Of a stretch of 64,000 nt of DNA, positions 9,519 through 19,084 are shown piece by piece. The translations under genes and the position numbers were made by a program. Numbering within the stretch: the stretch's first letter is position 1; each line of letters begins with the position of its first letter. The stretch spans positions 33,797 to 97,796 of the forward strand of contig CALZJE010000004.1 in the NCBI GenBank assembly GCA_945787715.1, in the 5' to 3' direction. The notes under the pieces are model-generated. The model had not been told where the DNA came from. It saw only the letters and a list, made by a program, of their open reading frames with translations, and ran no database searches. Source of the DNA: an uncultured Ectothiorhodospiraceae bacterium (GTDB taxonomy: Bacteria > Pseudomonadota > Gammaproteobacteria > S012-40).

Positions 9519-10802
9519 CTATTGATCTTTTACTTCTACAAATGCTTCTTCACGTAGTTGACGTAACCAAGTTTCAGCTATTTCGTCAGTCTTGCGTTGG
9601 CGAATAAATTCACGTGCTTTATTTTTTGAAAACTGCTCGCTATTGTCAACGTCGCGTCGATCTTGAACTTGTACAATATGCCAACCGAACTGTGATTGGA
9701 ATGGTTCGCTGACTTCGGATATTTTCAGGCTGTCCATAGCGCTTTCAAACTGAGGCACCATTTGACCGGGACTAACCCAGCCAAGACTGCCCCCTTGGGT
9801 TGCGCTAGTGCGGTCTTCACTATGAGATGTCGCAATTTCTTCAAAGCTATCACCAGCAAGAATGCGCTCTCTGAGTTGGCGCAAACGAGTGATGATATCC
9901 ATTTCTGTGTTAAGTTCATTGGGTTGTAGCAGAATATGGCGAGCTAGGGTTTGTACAATAATATGTTTTTCACTAGAGCGTTTTTCGTTGAGTTTAATAA
10001 TGTGAAAGCCGCTAGAGCTACGAATGAGTTCACTGTGGTCGCCAGGATTCATGTGAATAACGATATTTGAGAAGAGGGTGGGCAGTTGGCCTGCTTTGCG
10101 CCATCCTAATTTACCACCTTCCAGTGCATTTTGACCATCGGAATTACTGATCGCCACTTGTTGAAAACCTGCGCCACTATTTAGTTTGTCCAACACTTTA
10201 TTTGCTCGAGCAAGTGTTTTCTCAATCTCTTCTGCCGATGCGGCTTCAGGAGCCGAGATAAGGATATGGGAGATATTATATTCATCATCAATATTCCCTT
10301 GTGTTGCTTGTGTCGCAAGAAAGTTTTGAATCTCTTGATCAGAGATTGTGATGCGATTATTGACCTCCCGTTGACGCAATCTGGCGAGTATCATGTCGTC
10401 ACGAATATTTTCGCGGAACTCTGGAAACTTGAATCCTTCACTTTCTAAGAGGTTTCGAAATTCACGCAAGCTGACATTGTTTTGCTCTGCTATACGACTT
10501 AGTGTGGCATTGAGTTCATTATCATTAATACGAATACCCGTTGCATGAGCGAGTTGCAACTGAATTTGTTTTAAAATTTCGCGCTCTAATACCTGTTTCC
10601 GGAGAATATTTTCAGGTGGCAGTTGAGCATTTTGAGTGCGTAGTTGTGTCTTAATATTGTTGATTTGGCTATTTAGCTCCAATGTAGTGATGATATCGTC
10701 ATTCACTACGGCAGCAATGCCATCAATTTTTTCTGATTTTGCCGCAACCAAGAGTGGTGCGCTTAATATCATTACGCCAAAAAGAATAATAATTTGCTTC
10801 AC
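9519..10802 (-). CDS. surA: periplasmic chaperone / peptidyl-prolyl isomerase SurA
   Basis: SurA escorts outer-membrane proteins across the periplasm to the BAM complex. A signal peptide (~1-20, ending LLVAA) precedes an N-terminal chaperone module (IAAVVNDDIITTLEL...), then two parvulin domains: one around 'NISHILISAP...GGKLGWRKAGQLP' and one around 'ARHILLQP...GGSLGWVSPGQMVPQFE'. The C-terminal helix 'AETWLRQLREEAFVEVKD' completes it. The length of 427 matches the enterobacterial protein. It lies 49 bp after lptD, one of its main clients. Confidence 0.96.
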   Translation of the reverse strand: MKQIIILFGVMILSAPLLVAAKSEKIDGIAAVVNDDIITTLELNSQINNIKTQLRTQNAQLPPENILRKQVLEREILKQIQLQLAHATGIRINDNELNATLSRIAEQNNVSLREFRNLLESEGFKFPEFRENIRDDMILARLRQREVNNRITISDQEIQNFLATQATQGNIDDEYNISHILISAPEAASAEEIEKTLARANKVLDKLNSGAGFQQVAISNSDGQNALEGGKLGWRKAGQLPTLFSNIVIHMNPGDHSELIRSSSGFHIIKLNEKRSSEKHIIVQTLARHILLQPNELNTEMDIITRLRQLRERILAGDSFEEIATSHSEDRTSATQGGSLGWVSPGQMVPQFESAMDSLKISEVSEPFQSQFGWHIVQVQDRRDVDNSEQFSKNKAREFIRQRKTDEIAETWLRQLREEAFVEVKDQ

Positions 10803-10851
10803 TAGTTCAACCTGTTTTTAAACAATATTTATTGCTGGCTTTAGTAGAGTT

Positions 10852-12984
10852 TTAAAGATTACCGAGGACTTCGTCGGAAAACTGTTTGTCCACATTATTG
10901 CCAAACCGTGCTAACCCTTTAAGTTCAATCTGCAAACCGAAAGAGGTTTTCATTGCTGTGTCCAAGTCTGTATTGTAGCTCCTGGCTAAAAAACGAACAC
11001 TCCAGCAGCAGTTATTATACTCTAAACCTAGCAATGCTTCTTGTGTCTGCTCAGTTTTTAATGAATATAACCAGCGACCTGCAATTCGCCAGGATTGGCT
11101 TATGTTAAGAATGCCTAGTCCGGATATTTGTTCAATTTGCTTTTCCCTCACACGGTAGGCAATTTCAAATAGTTCCTGATTATCAAAGTAGCGTAATGCA
11201 ACATTGCCTTTATGGATATCATGTTCAGTGGAGTATTTCATAGCTTGTGCCGATGAAGATAGTGTCTTACCTAACCGGGTATATAGATTGATCGCACTAA
11301 TTGTATCGCCGGCATCAACCCTTTTTTCTCCGGGAATATGGGAGGTTAAATCTTGTAAATAATGGGCTTGGGTAAACGAGACTTTATATTTTTCATTTCC
11401 ATCAGCTGTTAACAAACGAGAACTTAACGCCCATGATATTCGATTATCACCACCAACTCTATCGTATCCGCCATAGCGATTGGCGGCGAAAAGTTGTTCG
11501 CTATTGATGTCTAAAATGCTGCTATCAATAAGTGGTATTTCGGATTGTTTCTTATTAGGAATATAAACATAACCGAGCCGCGGTTCCAGGGTCTGCAATC
11601 CCTTAGCAACTTTTCGCTCAAAAAATAGCCCGCTATCAGTTCGAAACAGCCAGTTATAAAATTTGTGATTCACTGTCTGCTCTTTTTCTGAGCGATGAAT
11701 ACTTGCTTGAAGTGTGATTGAAGGAATAAAAAAGCCCGCCATTTTTTCAATAGGTACTGATAATTCAGGTTGGAAAATCATGCGCTGAATAATGTCGTTA
11801 CTTGATCGGTTAAAATAACTGTATTCTGATCGCGTTTTAAATGTAAGGCCATAGCCTTGATGTTGTGTGCCCAGTGATATTTGAGGTAAGCGCCGATACG
11901 GCTCTTGTGCTCCATCAAGAATTTGAAAATCCTGAAAAAGCGTATTTAACTGCCAACTATTACTGAGGGTAGTACTTCGAAGATCGCGTGAAATTTGGGT
12001 TTTGTTAACAGTATTTAGTGTACTGCTTAAGTCATGGAAATATTCTGTATCTGAGACCTGGGCAAAGTTACCTAATATTTTTGTATTCTTCGTCGCTTTA
12101 GCTTCGAAAGTTGCCACGGCGAAGCTTCGATCTGTTTTAGTCTTTGTGTCATAAGGCAAATATTCATAACCAAGACTGGTATTAAAGTTTTTTTGTAGAT
12201 AACGAAACTCGGTGCTGAGCTGACCACCGCGATTTTCAATGAAGCGGGGTGTTAGCGTCATATCATAATTGGGTGCCAGGTTAAGATAATAGGGAACACT
12301 CAAGTCAAAACCATTGGTGCTTGAATAGGCTGGGCTGGGGGCTAGGAATCCGGTTTTTCTTCCAGCTAATGGAAAACTGATATAAGGCAGGTAGAGAATT
12401 GGAGTACCCATAATTTCTAATCGCGTGTTATACGCGACACCTTCATTCTGTGCATGGTTAAGGGTGATTGATTCTGCTTTTAATTGCCATTGCTCTTCAC
12501 CATCTGCACAAGTTGTATATGTTGTATTGTCCAGCTGAACGATATTATCCTCGAAAGCGATTTTTTCTGCTCGCCCTCTCGCGTCTTCTTCAATTAATTG
12601 GTAACGCGTACTTTTAGCAGTCCCGGTGTTATTCGTTAGGTCCAGCTGCAATTCATCCGCACGCAATTCGATATTGCCTTCTCTAAAATTGATATTGCTT
12701 TCAGCTTGAATGCTGTTTTTATCTTTCAAGTAGGTCGCTTTATCAGCTTCAAAATATTGGGTTGGCGTTTGCACCGAAATATTGCCTTCAGCGGAAAATC
12801 GATTAGATTTGTGTGCCTCGAATTTATCTGAAGAGATGTGAATGCGATTGTCGTCATCTTCCACCTTTTTACGTTGTGGCTCAAAAACGCTAGTTGCGCA
12901 GCGGCTTATCTCATCGGCGTATGTGGAACTTTCCCAAGCTAGTAGTGAAACGCAAAGCAACAGAAGGACGTGATTAGTCCGCAT
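10852..12984 (-). CDS. lptD: LPS assembly outer-membrane protein LptD
   Basis: LptD forms with LptE the outer-membrane translocon that inserts lipopolysaccharide. The 710 residues show a signal peptide (1-23), an N-terminal beta-jellyroll (OstA-type, ~45-180: 'IHISSDKFEAHKSNRFSAEG'), then a large C-terminal beta-barrel. Four cysteines sit at C29, C159 and the adjacent pair C659-C660, the arrangement needed for the LptD inter-domain disulfides. It is first in the minus-strand operon. A sigma70-like promoter lies about 100 bp upstream. Confidence 0.96.
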   Translation of the reverse strand: MRTNHVLLLLCVSLLAWESSTYADEISRCATSVFEPQRKKVEDDDNRIHISSDKFEAHKSNRFSAEGNISVQTPTQYFEADKATYLKDKNSIQAESNINFREGNIELRADELQLDLTNNTGTAKSTRYQLIEEDARGRAEKIAFEDNIVQLDNTTYTTCADGEEQWQLKAESITLNHAQNEGVAYNTRLEIMGTPILYLPYISFPLAGRKTGFLAPSPAYSSTNGFDLSVPYYLNLAPNYDMTLTPRFIENRGGQLSTEFRYLQKNFNTSLGYEYLPYDTKTKTDRSFAVATFEAKATKNTKILGNFAQVSDTEYFHDLSSTLNTVNKTQISRDLRSTTLSNSWQLNTLFQDFQILDGAQEPYRRLPQISLGTQHQGYGLTFKTRSEYSYFNRSSNDIIQRMIFQPELSVPIEKMAGFFIPSITLQASIHRSEKEQTVNHKFYNWLFRTDSGLFFERKVAKGLQTLEPRLGYVYIPNKKQSEIPLIDSSILDINSEQLFAANRYGGYDRVGGDNRISWALSSRLLTADGNEKYKVSFTQAHYLQDLTSHIPGEKRVDAGDTISAINLYTRLGKTLSSSAQAMKYSTEHDIHKGNVALRYFDNQELFEIAYRVREKQIEQISGLGILNISQSWRIAGRWLYSLKTEQTQEALLGLEYNNCCWSVRFLARSYNTDLDTAMKTSFGLQIELKGLARFGNNVDKQFSDEVLGNL

Positions 12985-13081
12985 TTGTTTCCACCGTTTG
13001 GCCGCTGTAGTAAAAGGGGGGTGATAAATGAGGGCTTACCATTGAATACTTCAGATTACTTTTTCAAATAAGAGGGCGGGT

Positions 13082-13110
13082 ATTTTAAGCCATATGCGGA
13101 TTAATACCAA
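13082..13110 (-). promoter_or_regulatory. probable sigma70 promoter of the lptD operon
   Basis: On the minus strand TTGGTA (13105-13110) and TAAAAT (13082-13087) are separated by 17 bp, about 100 bp upstream of the lptD start. This fits a -35/-10 pair. The 12985-13320 divergent spacer otherwise shows no gene; it should also hold the amgK promoter, which I could not place with confidence. Confidence 0.5.
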
Positions 13111-13320
13111 AGTGACTTATGCCTGAATAGCATCAAATGGTTATTTTTAAGTCATTTCCTGCGGTTAGATTCTTCTTCACGGCTAACTTTTTGTTTTTCA
13201 GCATAAAATGCAAAAACTCGTTATTATCAACAGATAACTTTATATCCGGAATGAATACGGCATAACTTATTGGCTTATAACGTGTCGTAGTGTAGATAAT
13301 TTAATCAAAAGGTTTTAAAC

Positions 13321-14322
13321 GTGACAGATATTCGTTTGCAACAATTAACGGACTGGCTGAAATTCACTCTGGAGAGTGACGACCTCAACATTACAGTCGC
13401 TTCTGCGGATGCCAGTTTCCGTCGCTATTTTCGTGTTGAATCTCATGGGAAAACCTGGATAACAATGGATGCTCCTCCGGACAAAGAAGATTGTAAACCT
13501 TTCGTTAAAGTTGCAACCGCCTTTCATCATGTCGGGATGAATGTGCCTGAGATATACGCTCAGGATTTGAGTCATGGATTTTTAGTGTTAACTGATTTCG
13601 GAAATACCTGTTATTTGGAAAAACTGTCGGAAGAGACTTCGGATCAGCTGTATAGCGATGCCATGCAATCACTGCTTAACTTGCAAGTGAATCCTAAAAT
13701 TAAAAATGTAGACTTGCCAGTCTATGACGCACTACTACTTGATAGAGAAATGCGTTTGTTTGATGAGTGGTTTTTGAAGAAACATTTAAAATACAATCTT
13801 AACAGTGATGAACAGATATTATTGGATGAAACCTATGAGCGGCTAAAAAATGAAGCCTTATCGCAAGATCAAGTATGGGTACACCGTGATTACCATTCTC
13901 GAAATCTCATGATAGTGTCAGACAATAATCCGGGTGTTATTGATTTCCAGGATGCAGTCGTTGGTGCAATTACCTATGATTTGGTTTCGTTATTACGAGA
14001 TTGTTACATCAGTTGGCCGAGTGAGAAGGTTGAGCAATGGGTGCAGCAATATCATATGATGTTAAAAGCAAAAGGGCGTTGTCGTGACATATCCGAAGCA
14101 CAGTTTATGCGTTGGTTTGATTGGATGGGTATTCAACGACACCTGAAAGCTATTGGAATTTTCGCTCGCCTAAATTATAGAGATAACAAACCAGGATATC
14201 TTAATGATATCCCGCGAACACTTAACTATGTTCAAACAGTTTCTTCAAAATATGCAGAGTTACAAAATTTTCATCAATTTATTGTGGATGTTGTTTTACC
14301 AAAAACACACGCTGGAGAATAA
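13321..14322 (+). CDS. amgK: N-acetylmuramate/N-acetylglucosamine kinase AmgK
   Basis: AmgK phosphorylates the anomeric carbon of MurNAc (and GlcNAc) in the cell-wall recycling route that feeds UDP-MurNAc synthesis directly. The 333 residues have the aminoglycoside-phosphotransferase fold: an N-terminal lobe with 'SFRRYFRV' and 'VLTDFG', the catalytic loop VHRDYHSRNLM (Asp as base, Asn as metal ligand) and the metal motif VIDFQDAVVGA. It starts at GTG with AAGG eight bases upstream. murU begins 3 bp after the stop, the standard partner order, so an operon is near certain. The pair is known to bypass MurA, the fosfomycin target, in Pseudomonas. Confidence 0.93.
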   Translation: MTDIRLQQLTDWLKFTLESDDLNITVASADASFRRYFRVESHGKTWITMDAPPDKEDCKPFVKVATAFHHVGMNVPEIYAQDLSHGFLVLTDFGNTCYLEKLSEETSDQLYSDAMQSLLNLQVNPKIKNVDLPVYDALLLDREMRLFDEWFLKKHLKYNLNSDEQILLDETYERLKNEALSQDQVWVHRDYHSRNLMIVSDNNPGVIDFQDAVVGAITYDLVSLLRDCYISWPSEKVEQWVQQYHMMLKAKGRCRDISEAQFMRWFDWMGIQRHLKAIGIFARLNYRDNKPGYLNDIPRTLNYVQTVSSKYAELQNFHQFIVDVVLPKTHAGE

Positions 14323-14324
14323 TC

Positions 14325-14975
14325 ATGAAAGCGATGATTCTTGCTGCCGGTAGAGGCGAGCGTATGCGTCCGTTGACTGACACATGCCCAAAGCCGTTAT
14401 TAAAAGTTAAAGGACAAGCACTGATTGAATATCATATTAAGGCTTTGGTTAAATCAGGCATTAATGAGTTGGTAATAAATCATGCTTATCTAGGCCAGCA
14501 AATTGAAGACTATTTAGGGACTGGTGAAAAATATGGAGCTGCCATTCAATATTCTCCAGAGTCAGATGCCATGGAAACTGGCGGAGGGATTTTTAATGCG
14601 CTTCGATACTTTGGGGATGAGCCATTCATAATTGTTAATGGTGATGTATGGACTGATTATGATTTTTCACATCTGCCGAAGCAGATTAGCAACCTTGCTC
14701 ATTTAGTCATGATAAACAATCCTCCTCATAATCCTGGTGGTGACTTTTACTTTAATAGCGGAATGTTAAATGAGTTCAAAGGAAATAAATTAACGTATAG
14801 TGGGATTGCAATAATACATCCATTATTATTTAAGGATTGTGCATCGGGTGCATTTCCATTAGCGCCCTTACTAAGAAGTGCGATCTCAAATAACCAGATA
14901 TCAGCTGAACATTACCTGGGAGTTTGGGTTGATGTGGGGACGCCGGAGCGCTTAGCTGAATTAGATCAAGCTTAG
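14325..14975 (+). CDS. murU: N-acetylmuramate-1-phosphate uridylyltransferase MurU
   Basis: MurU converts MurNAc-1-phosphate and UTP to UDP-MurNAc, completing the recycling step begun by AmgK. The 216 residues show the nucleotidyltransferase start MILAAGRGERMRPLT, the substrate Lys in CPKPLLKVKGQ, the metal-binding VNGDVWTDYDF, and the end VWVDVGTPERLAELD. It is directly coupled to amgK. The phosphatase MupP of the same pathway is not in the window. Confidence 0.94.
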   Translation: MKAMILAAGRGERMRPLTDTCPKPLLKVKGQALIEYHIKALVKSGINELVINHAYLGQQIEDYLGTGEKYGAAIQYSPESDAMETGGGIFNALRYFGDEPFIIVNGDVWTDYDFSHLPKQISNLAHLVMINNPPHNPGGDFYFNSGMLNEFKGNKLTYSGIAIIHPLLFKDCASGAFPLAPLLRSAISNNQISAEHYLGVWVDVGTPERLAELDQA

Positions 14976-15066
14976 TTGTAACGTAAACATACCTGTAATG
15001 ATTGAGATTTAGATTTCATTTTGTCTTATACTGAAAATCGTTAAATATCTGCGGTAATCTCAAAAA

Positions 15067-16161
15067 ATGGCATTTCGCATACTCGTCTGTATTTCTGCTC
15101 ATGGTTTTGGTCATCTTGCGATGACTGCTCCGATTTTAAATCGCCTTTCCAAACTTTACAATGTTAAATTGGTTGTTCGAACGAAACTTCCTGAGTCACT
15201 AATTCGTGAACTTATTTTTGTTGAAGTTGAAATCATCAATGAGGCCGCAGACTTTGGGATGGTTATGAAAGATGCATTCGAAGTGGATTTAGAGGAAAGT
15301 AAAAAGAAATATTTTGAATTCCATAGTGATTGGGATATGCAAGTAGAAAAAGAAATGTGGAGTCTGGAGCAACTTCAACCTGATTTAATTTTATCCAATG
15401 CGCCCTATTTAACGATAGCTGCAGCGGGAAAACTTCAAATACCTTGTCTTGGATATTGCTCTCTTAATTGGGCAGATATTTTTCAGTCCTATTTCGGAAA
15501 CGATTCTCCAGAAGCGAGAAAAATTATTCATGAAATGCGCAATGCTTATAATAGCGCAGATTTTTTCATTCTTCCGGAGCCCTCTATGCCAATTGAGTGG
15601 ATAAACAGTGTTATAAATATTGGACCAGTGGCTCGCATTGGTAATAATGTGAAAGCGCAAATATGCGAACGATTAGCTATCGCTGACACTACGCGTTTAG
15701 TTTTGGTTGCGCCTGGAGGGATCGAAACCGATGTGCCAGTTAATGATTGGCCGCAAGTAGAGAATATTCACTGGATAGTGAGTTGGGAATATTTGAGTGT
15801 GCGCAAAGATGTTTCCTGTATAAAAGATACAGGATTCATATTTAACGATATCCTTGCCAGTTGTGATGCGATTATTTCCAAGCCTGGTTATGGTACTGTC
15901 ACTGATACAGTATGTAATAACATTCCAGCGCTTTATGTTCTTCGAGGCGATTGGGCTGAAGAAGAATTTCTTGTAAATTGGTGGAAGCAAAAAGGGTGTG
16001 TCGAGCAAATTACAAAAGAGCATTTTTTTAGTGGGAATGTTGTGCACTCATTAGAAAGTTTGTGGAGCAGGTCCGCAGCTGAAAAAATTACTCCGAGTGG
16101 TATCGACGAAATTACTTCAATTATTTCGGGTTATATTTCCAATAAATTTGAATTACACTAA
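15067..16161 (+). CDS. GT-B-fold glycosyltransferase-like protein, acceptor unknown
   Basis: The 364 residues begin with ILVCISAHGFGHLAMTAP, the glycine/histidine-rich opening seen in GT1/GT28-like and MurG-like enzymes. A second Rossmann-like half follows with LVLVAPGGIETDV and a C-terminal segment 'SCDAIISKPGYGTVTDTV', which resembles the nucleotide-sugar binding loop of GT-B enzymes (SKPGxGT). No signal peptide or membrane segment is seen, so it is probably cytosolic. It lies 91 bp after murU and 49 bp before purT on the same strand, so it may be co-expressed, but the substrate cannot be told. A sugar-nucleotide role next to UDP-MurNAc synthesis is only a guess. Confidence 0.7.
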   Translation: MAFRILVCISAHGFGHLAMTAPILNRLSKLYNVKLVVRTKLPESLIRELIFVEVEIINEAADFGMVMKDAFEVDLEESKKKYFEFHSDWDMQVEKEMWSLEQLQPDLILSNAPYLTIAAAGKLQIPCLGYCSLNWADIFQSYFGNDSPEARKIIHEMRNAYNSADFFILPEPSMPIEWINSVINIGPVARIGNNVKAQICERLAIADTTRLVLVAPGGIETDVPVNDWPQVENIHWIVSWEYLSVRKDVSCIKDTGFIFNDILASCDAIISKPGYGTVTDTVCNNIPALYVLRGDWAEEEFLVNWWKQKGCVEQITKEHFFSGNVVHSLESLWSRSAAEKITPSGIDEITSIISGYISNKFELH

Positions 16162-16210
16162 CTTGGATTAAGTTTAAATTTCCACACTTTTCAACTCAAA
16201 GGTAAATATT

Positions 16211-17410
16211 ATGCAAATTGGCACACCATTATCATCGTCAGCATTAAAAGTTATGTTGCTTGGGGCTGGTGAGCTGGGAAAGGAAGTGATCATTTCACTT
16301 CAGCGCTATGGGGTTGAAGTTATTGCAGTGGATCGATATGAGAATGCACCTGGGCATCAAGTTGCACACCGAGCTTATACGATGGATATGACTGATGAAG
16401 ATTCATTGCGAGAGCTAATCCTTAAAGAAAAACCTAAATATATTGTGCCTGAAATCGAAGCAATTGCGACCCATGTTCTCGCTGAATTAGAGCAGGAAGG
16501 TGTCGCGGAAGTTATTCCTAAAGCTCGTGCAACGCAACTAACGATGAACCGGGAAGGTATTCGTCGTTTGGCAGCAGAAGAGTTAGCGTTGCCAACTTCG
16601 CGCTACGCCTTCGCCAAGAGTCTTAATGAACTGAAAATCGCTATCGATGGTGGTGTAGGATATCCCTGTTTTATTAAGCCGGTGATGTCATCATCTGGTA
16701 AAGGGCAATCATTGATTAATTCGTCTAACGAAGTCGAAGCGGCTTGGGAATATGCGCTACAAGGCGGGCGTGTTAATCAGCCAAATGTGATTGTTGAAGA
16801 AAAAATAGAATTTGATTTTGAAATTACCTTGCTTACTATTCGTTCGCTTGATGAATCTGGAAATATTCAAACAAGCTTCTGCGAGCCAATAGGGCATGTA
16901 CAAATATCAGGTGATTATGTCGAAAGCTGGCAACCCCAACCTATGACCGAGAAAGCCTTAGCCCTATCAAAAGATATTGCTAAAAAAATAACGGATAATC
17001 TTGGTGGTAGAGGTATTTTTGGTGTCGAACTTTTTGTTAAAGGTGATGATGTTTGGTTTAGTGAAGTAAGTCCTCGTCCACATGATACAGGGATGGTGAC
17101 AATGGTTTCGCAACGACAAAATGAATTTGAGTTACATGCAAGAGCAATACTGGGCTTGCCCGTCAATAGTGAGCTGACTTCAGCAGGTGCGAGCGCTGTG
17201 ATATATGGCAGTATGGATGAAGTTGGTGTGAGTTTTGTTGGGTTGGAGTTGGCATTGAGTGTTCCTCAAGCAGAAGTCCGTTTGTTTGGAAAACCTGAAT
17301 CATTTGTAAAACGAAGAATGGGCGTTGCTTTAGCGTACAGCGATTCAGTGGCGCAAGCGCGTGAAAATGCGAAAGTTGCTGCAGGACAAGTTAAAGTAAT
17401 AAAAGAATAG
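16211..17410 (+). CDS. purT: formate-dependent phosphoribosylglycinamide formyltransferase PurT
   Basis: PurT makes formyl-GAR from GAR, formate and ATP, a folate-free route for the third purine step. The 399 residues (E. coli 392) have the ATP-grasp architecture: N-terminal '[21 protein letters not shown]', the central loop [11 protein letters not shown], '[15 protein letters not shown]', and the metal/ATP motif '[25 protein letters not shown]'. Purine genes are not clustered here. Just after the stop is the self-complementary segment described separately. Confidence 0.96.
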   Translation: MQIGTPLSSSALKVMLLGAGELGKEVIISLQRYGVEVIAVDRYENAPGHQVAHRAYTMDMTDEDSLRELILKEKPKYIVPEIEAIATHVLAELEQEGVAEVIPKARATQLTMNREGIRRLAAEELALPTSRYAFAKSLNELKIAIDGGVGYPCFIKPVMSSSGKGQSLINSSNEVEAAWEYALQGGRVNQPNVIVEEKIEFDFEITLLTIRSLDESGNIQTSFCEPIGHVQISGDYVESWQPQPMTEKALALSKDIAKKITDNLGGRGIFGVELFVKGDDVWFSEVSPRPHDTGMVTMVSQRQNEFELHARAILGLPVNSELTSAGASAVIYGSMDEVGVSFVGLELALSVPQAEVRLFGKPESFVKRRMGVALAYSDSVAQARENAKVAAGQVKVIKE

Positions 17411-17439
17411 TAAAAACAACGGGGTAGAAAAATTAGAAT

Positions 17440-17574
17440 GGGGAGGACCCTTGAACAATGTATTCGTAATCACTTGCTGCCCAAAGCCTTTTATAAAGAC
17501 TTTGTTCCCCTCCCTTTATCCGCATATAGCGAACGGCGTACAAGTGTTTAAGGTCCTCCCAGAAAAACACTTGT
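17440..17574. ncRNA. candidate structured RNA or terminator/attenuator with competing helices
   Basis: GGGAGGACC (17441-17449) is perfectly complementary to GGTCCTCCC (17552-17560). The pairing extends through TTGAACA/TGTTTAA with one bulged C and one G-U pair on the + strand, giving a ~16-bp closing stem around ~100 nt. The segment just inside, CAAGTG (17541-17546), can pair with an upstream CACTTG (17471-17476). ACAAGTGTTT (17540-17549) can instead pair with AAACACTTGT (17565-17574) in a 10-bp hairpin whose loop contains GGTCCTCCC. These pairings exclude each other. Strand is undecided: the wobble favours a + transcript; the T-run beyond 17440 read on the minus strand favours the transcript of the small membrane protein gene. 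No known RNA family was recognised. Confidence 0.4.
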
Positions 17575-17577
17575 AAC

Positions 17578-17688
17578 TTAGCGGAACCCGTTTTTTGAGT
17601 AAATTTTATATGTTACATAACTACCTAAGCCAGTGCCAACAATTGTAATAATATAAATTGCCATTGTTAGTGTATCTGTATAAGCCAT
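17578..17688 (-). CDS. 36-residue single-span membrane peptide, function unknown
   Basis: A short ORF starts at ATG 17688 with GAGGG a few bases upstream on the minus strand and ends with TAA at 17578-17580. The peptide opens MAYTDTLTMA, has one hydrophobic span (~residues 8-25, rich in I, G, V and T) and a basic tail ending KIYSKNGFR. A hydrophobic helix followed by a positive C terminus suggests an N-out/C-in orientation. The layout recalls tiny accessory subunits of membrane complexes, but I recognise no family. It is isolated between purT and the HDOD gene, and the structured segment lies immediately after its stop. Confidence 0.55.
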   Translation of the reverse strand: MAYTDTLTMAIYIITIVGTGLGSYVTYKIYSKNGFR

Positions 17689-18192
17689 TGTCGCCCTCTA
17701 CAAAATTAAGTTAATGTGTGTTGTTGATGTCGAGGTATCTTGCATGATTGGCAGACATTATTCAAGTGATTTAGTCTGTTATTCCTACCAAAAAATAAGC
17801 AATCTCTCCCTATTTTTATTTATTTGCTCATGAATTCATCAAATTGTTTAAAGTATATTTTGAAAGCAATTTTCAATATGGATTACTTGTAAATTGCAGT
17901 CGCTTGCTCAAGCATTAGTTGATTGTTTTCAATTCAGTTGTTTTCGTAAGCTGTGTAAGTACTAACAATATTCCTAGTAGATGAAGTTTTCCCCCTCCAA
18001 TTTAACTTTCTAAAGCGTAGTGAGAACTGAGTCCTGAAAGATAAAGGATTAATTTGTCAGGACGCTACATTCTCTAGAATTCGCATCAATCTGATCAGCT
18101 TCGAATTAGTCTAAGTTGTTCCTGAATAGCACTAGCGTTGTGAATATGTCAGGGGTTATTCAGTAATTAGGTTGTTAACAGATAGGAGTAGT
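17689..18192. other. AT-rich intergenic stretch before the HDOD gene
   Basis: No credible gene is seen. GTCCTGA (18031-18037) and TCAGGAC (18057-18063) form a 7-bp perfect inverted repeat with a 19-nt spacer, a possible regulator site or hairpin. Promoters for the minus-strand peptide and for the + strand HDOD gene must lie here, but none is clear enough to call. Confidence 0.4.
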
Positions 18193-19071
18193 ATGCGGGG
18201 GATGAAAGTATATAAAACGCCAAGCGACTTGGTGCGGGGTGTCGATAAGTTAGTTTCATTACCAGAGGTTTGTTTTTTGGTAAATGATTTGGTTAATGAT
18301 CCAAAGTCAGAAATTGAGCAAGTCGGAAGTGTTATAAGCCAAGATCCGGATTTAACAGCGCGTTTATTAAAATTAGTGAACAGTTCCTATTATGGATTTG
18401 AGACTCCTATTGATACTGTGTCACGTGCAGTGATGATGGTAGGCCTCAGAGAGTTGCAACATATGGTATGGGCAAGTTCTGCGGTGGAAACCTTTAAAAG
18501 CTTGCCGCCAGAAGATGCGAATATGGCAGGATTTTGGCGGCACAGTATTTTTTGCGCTGTTGTTGCTCGTATCTTAGCGAGGGAATGTAATGTTCTTCAT
18601 CCTGAAAGATTATTTGTTACGGGATTGATGCATGATATCGGGCGTTTGTTGATGTTTATCAAAATGCCAGAAGCTTCGAGTAAAATTTTTAATATGGAAA
18701 AAGCCTCGCCCGAGAGAAATATAGAGGAGTTTGAGCAGGAAGTATTGGGATACGATCACACAGACATTGGTTTGGCACTTTGTAAGTCCTGGGGACTACC
18801 AGAGAGTATCTCAACAGCTATTGGAAATCATCACGCGCCAAGCACTGCAGACGAATATGAATTAGAAAGTGCAATATTGTATGTCGCAAATTTAATGGCT
18901 CATGCATTAGAGTTAGGTGATGAAGATGATTTTCAGAAAACAGCTGATGTTGAAGTGTGGCAGCTGTTAAATTTATCCGAAAAATCAATTAAAAAAACGT
19001 TGCATGAAGCGGTATTGCAATTTTTAGAGGCGCTGGAGTTATTGTTGCCCGGTGCGAGTCAAAGAGTTTAG
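18193..19071 (+). CDS. HDOD domain signalling protein
   Basis: The 292 residues consist of an HDOD domain, a non-enzymatic or poorly understood relative of HD phosphohydrolases common in Gammaproteobacterial signalling. Typical features are 'SLPEVCFLVNDLVNDPKSEIEQVGSVISQDPDLTARLLKLVNSSYYG', 'AVMMVGLRELQ', the histidine of 'FWRHSIFCAVVA', HDIGRLLMF with the HD pair, and 'IGNHHAP'. ATG 18193 is chosen because AGGAG lies 5 bases upstream; the longer TTG frame at 18172 lacks support. A small partner gene starts 13 bp after the stop, so the two are probably one transcript. A second HDOD protein is at 32.8 kb. Confidence 0.9.
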   Translation: MRGMKVYKTPSDLVRGVDKLVSLPEVCFLVNDLVNDPKSEIEQVGSVISQDPDLTARLLKLVNSSYYGFETPIDTVSRAVMMVGLRELQHMVWASSAVETFKSLPPEDANMAGFWRHSIFCAVVARILARECNVLHPERLFVTGLMHDIGRLLMFIKMPEASSKIFNMEKASPERNIEEFEQEVLGYDHTDIGLALCKSWGLPESISTAIGNHHAPSTADEYELESAILYVANLMAHALELGDEDDFQKTADVEVWQLLNLSEKSIKKTLHEAVLQFLEALELLLPGASQRV

Positions 19072-19084
19072 AAGGAAATAGTAA

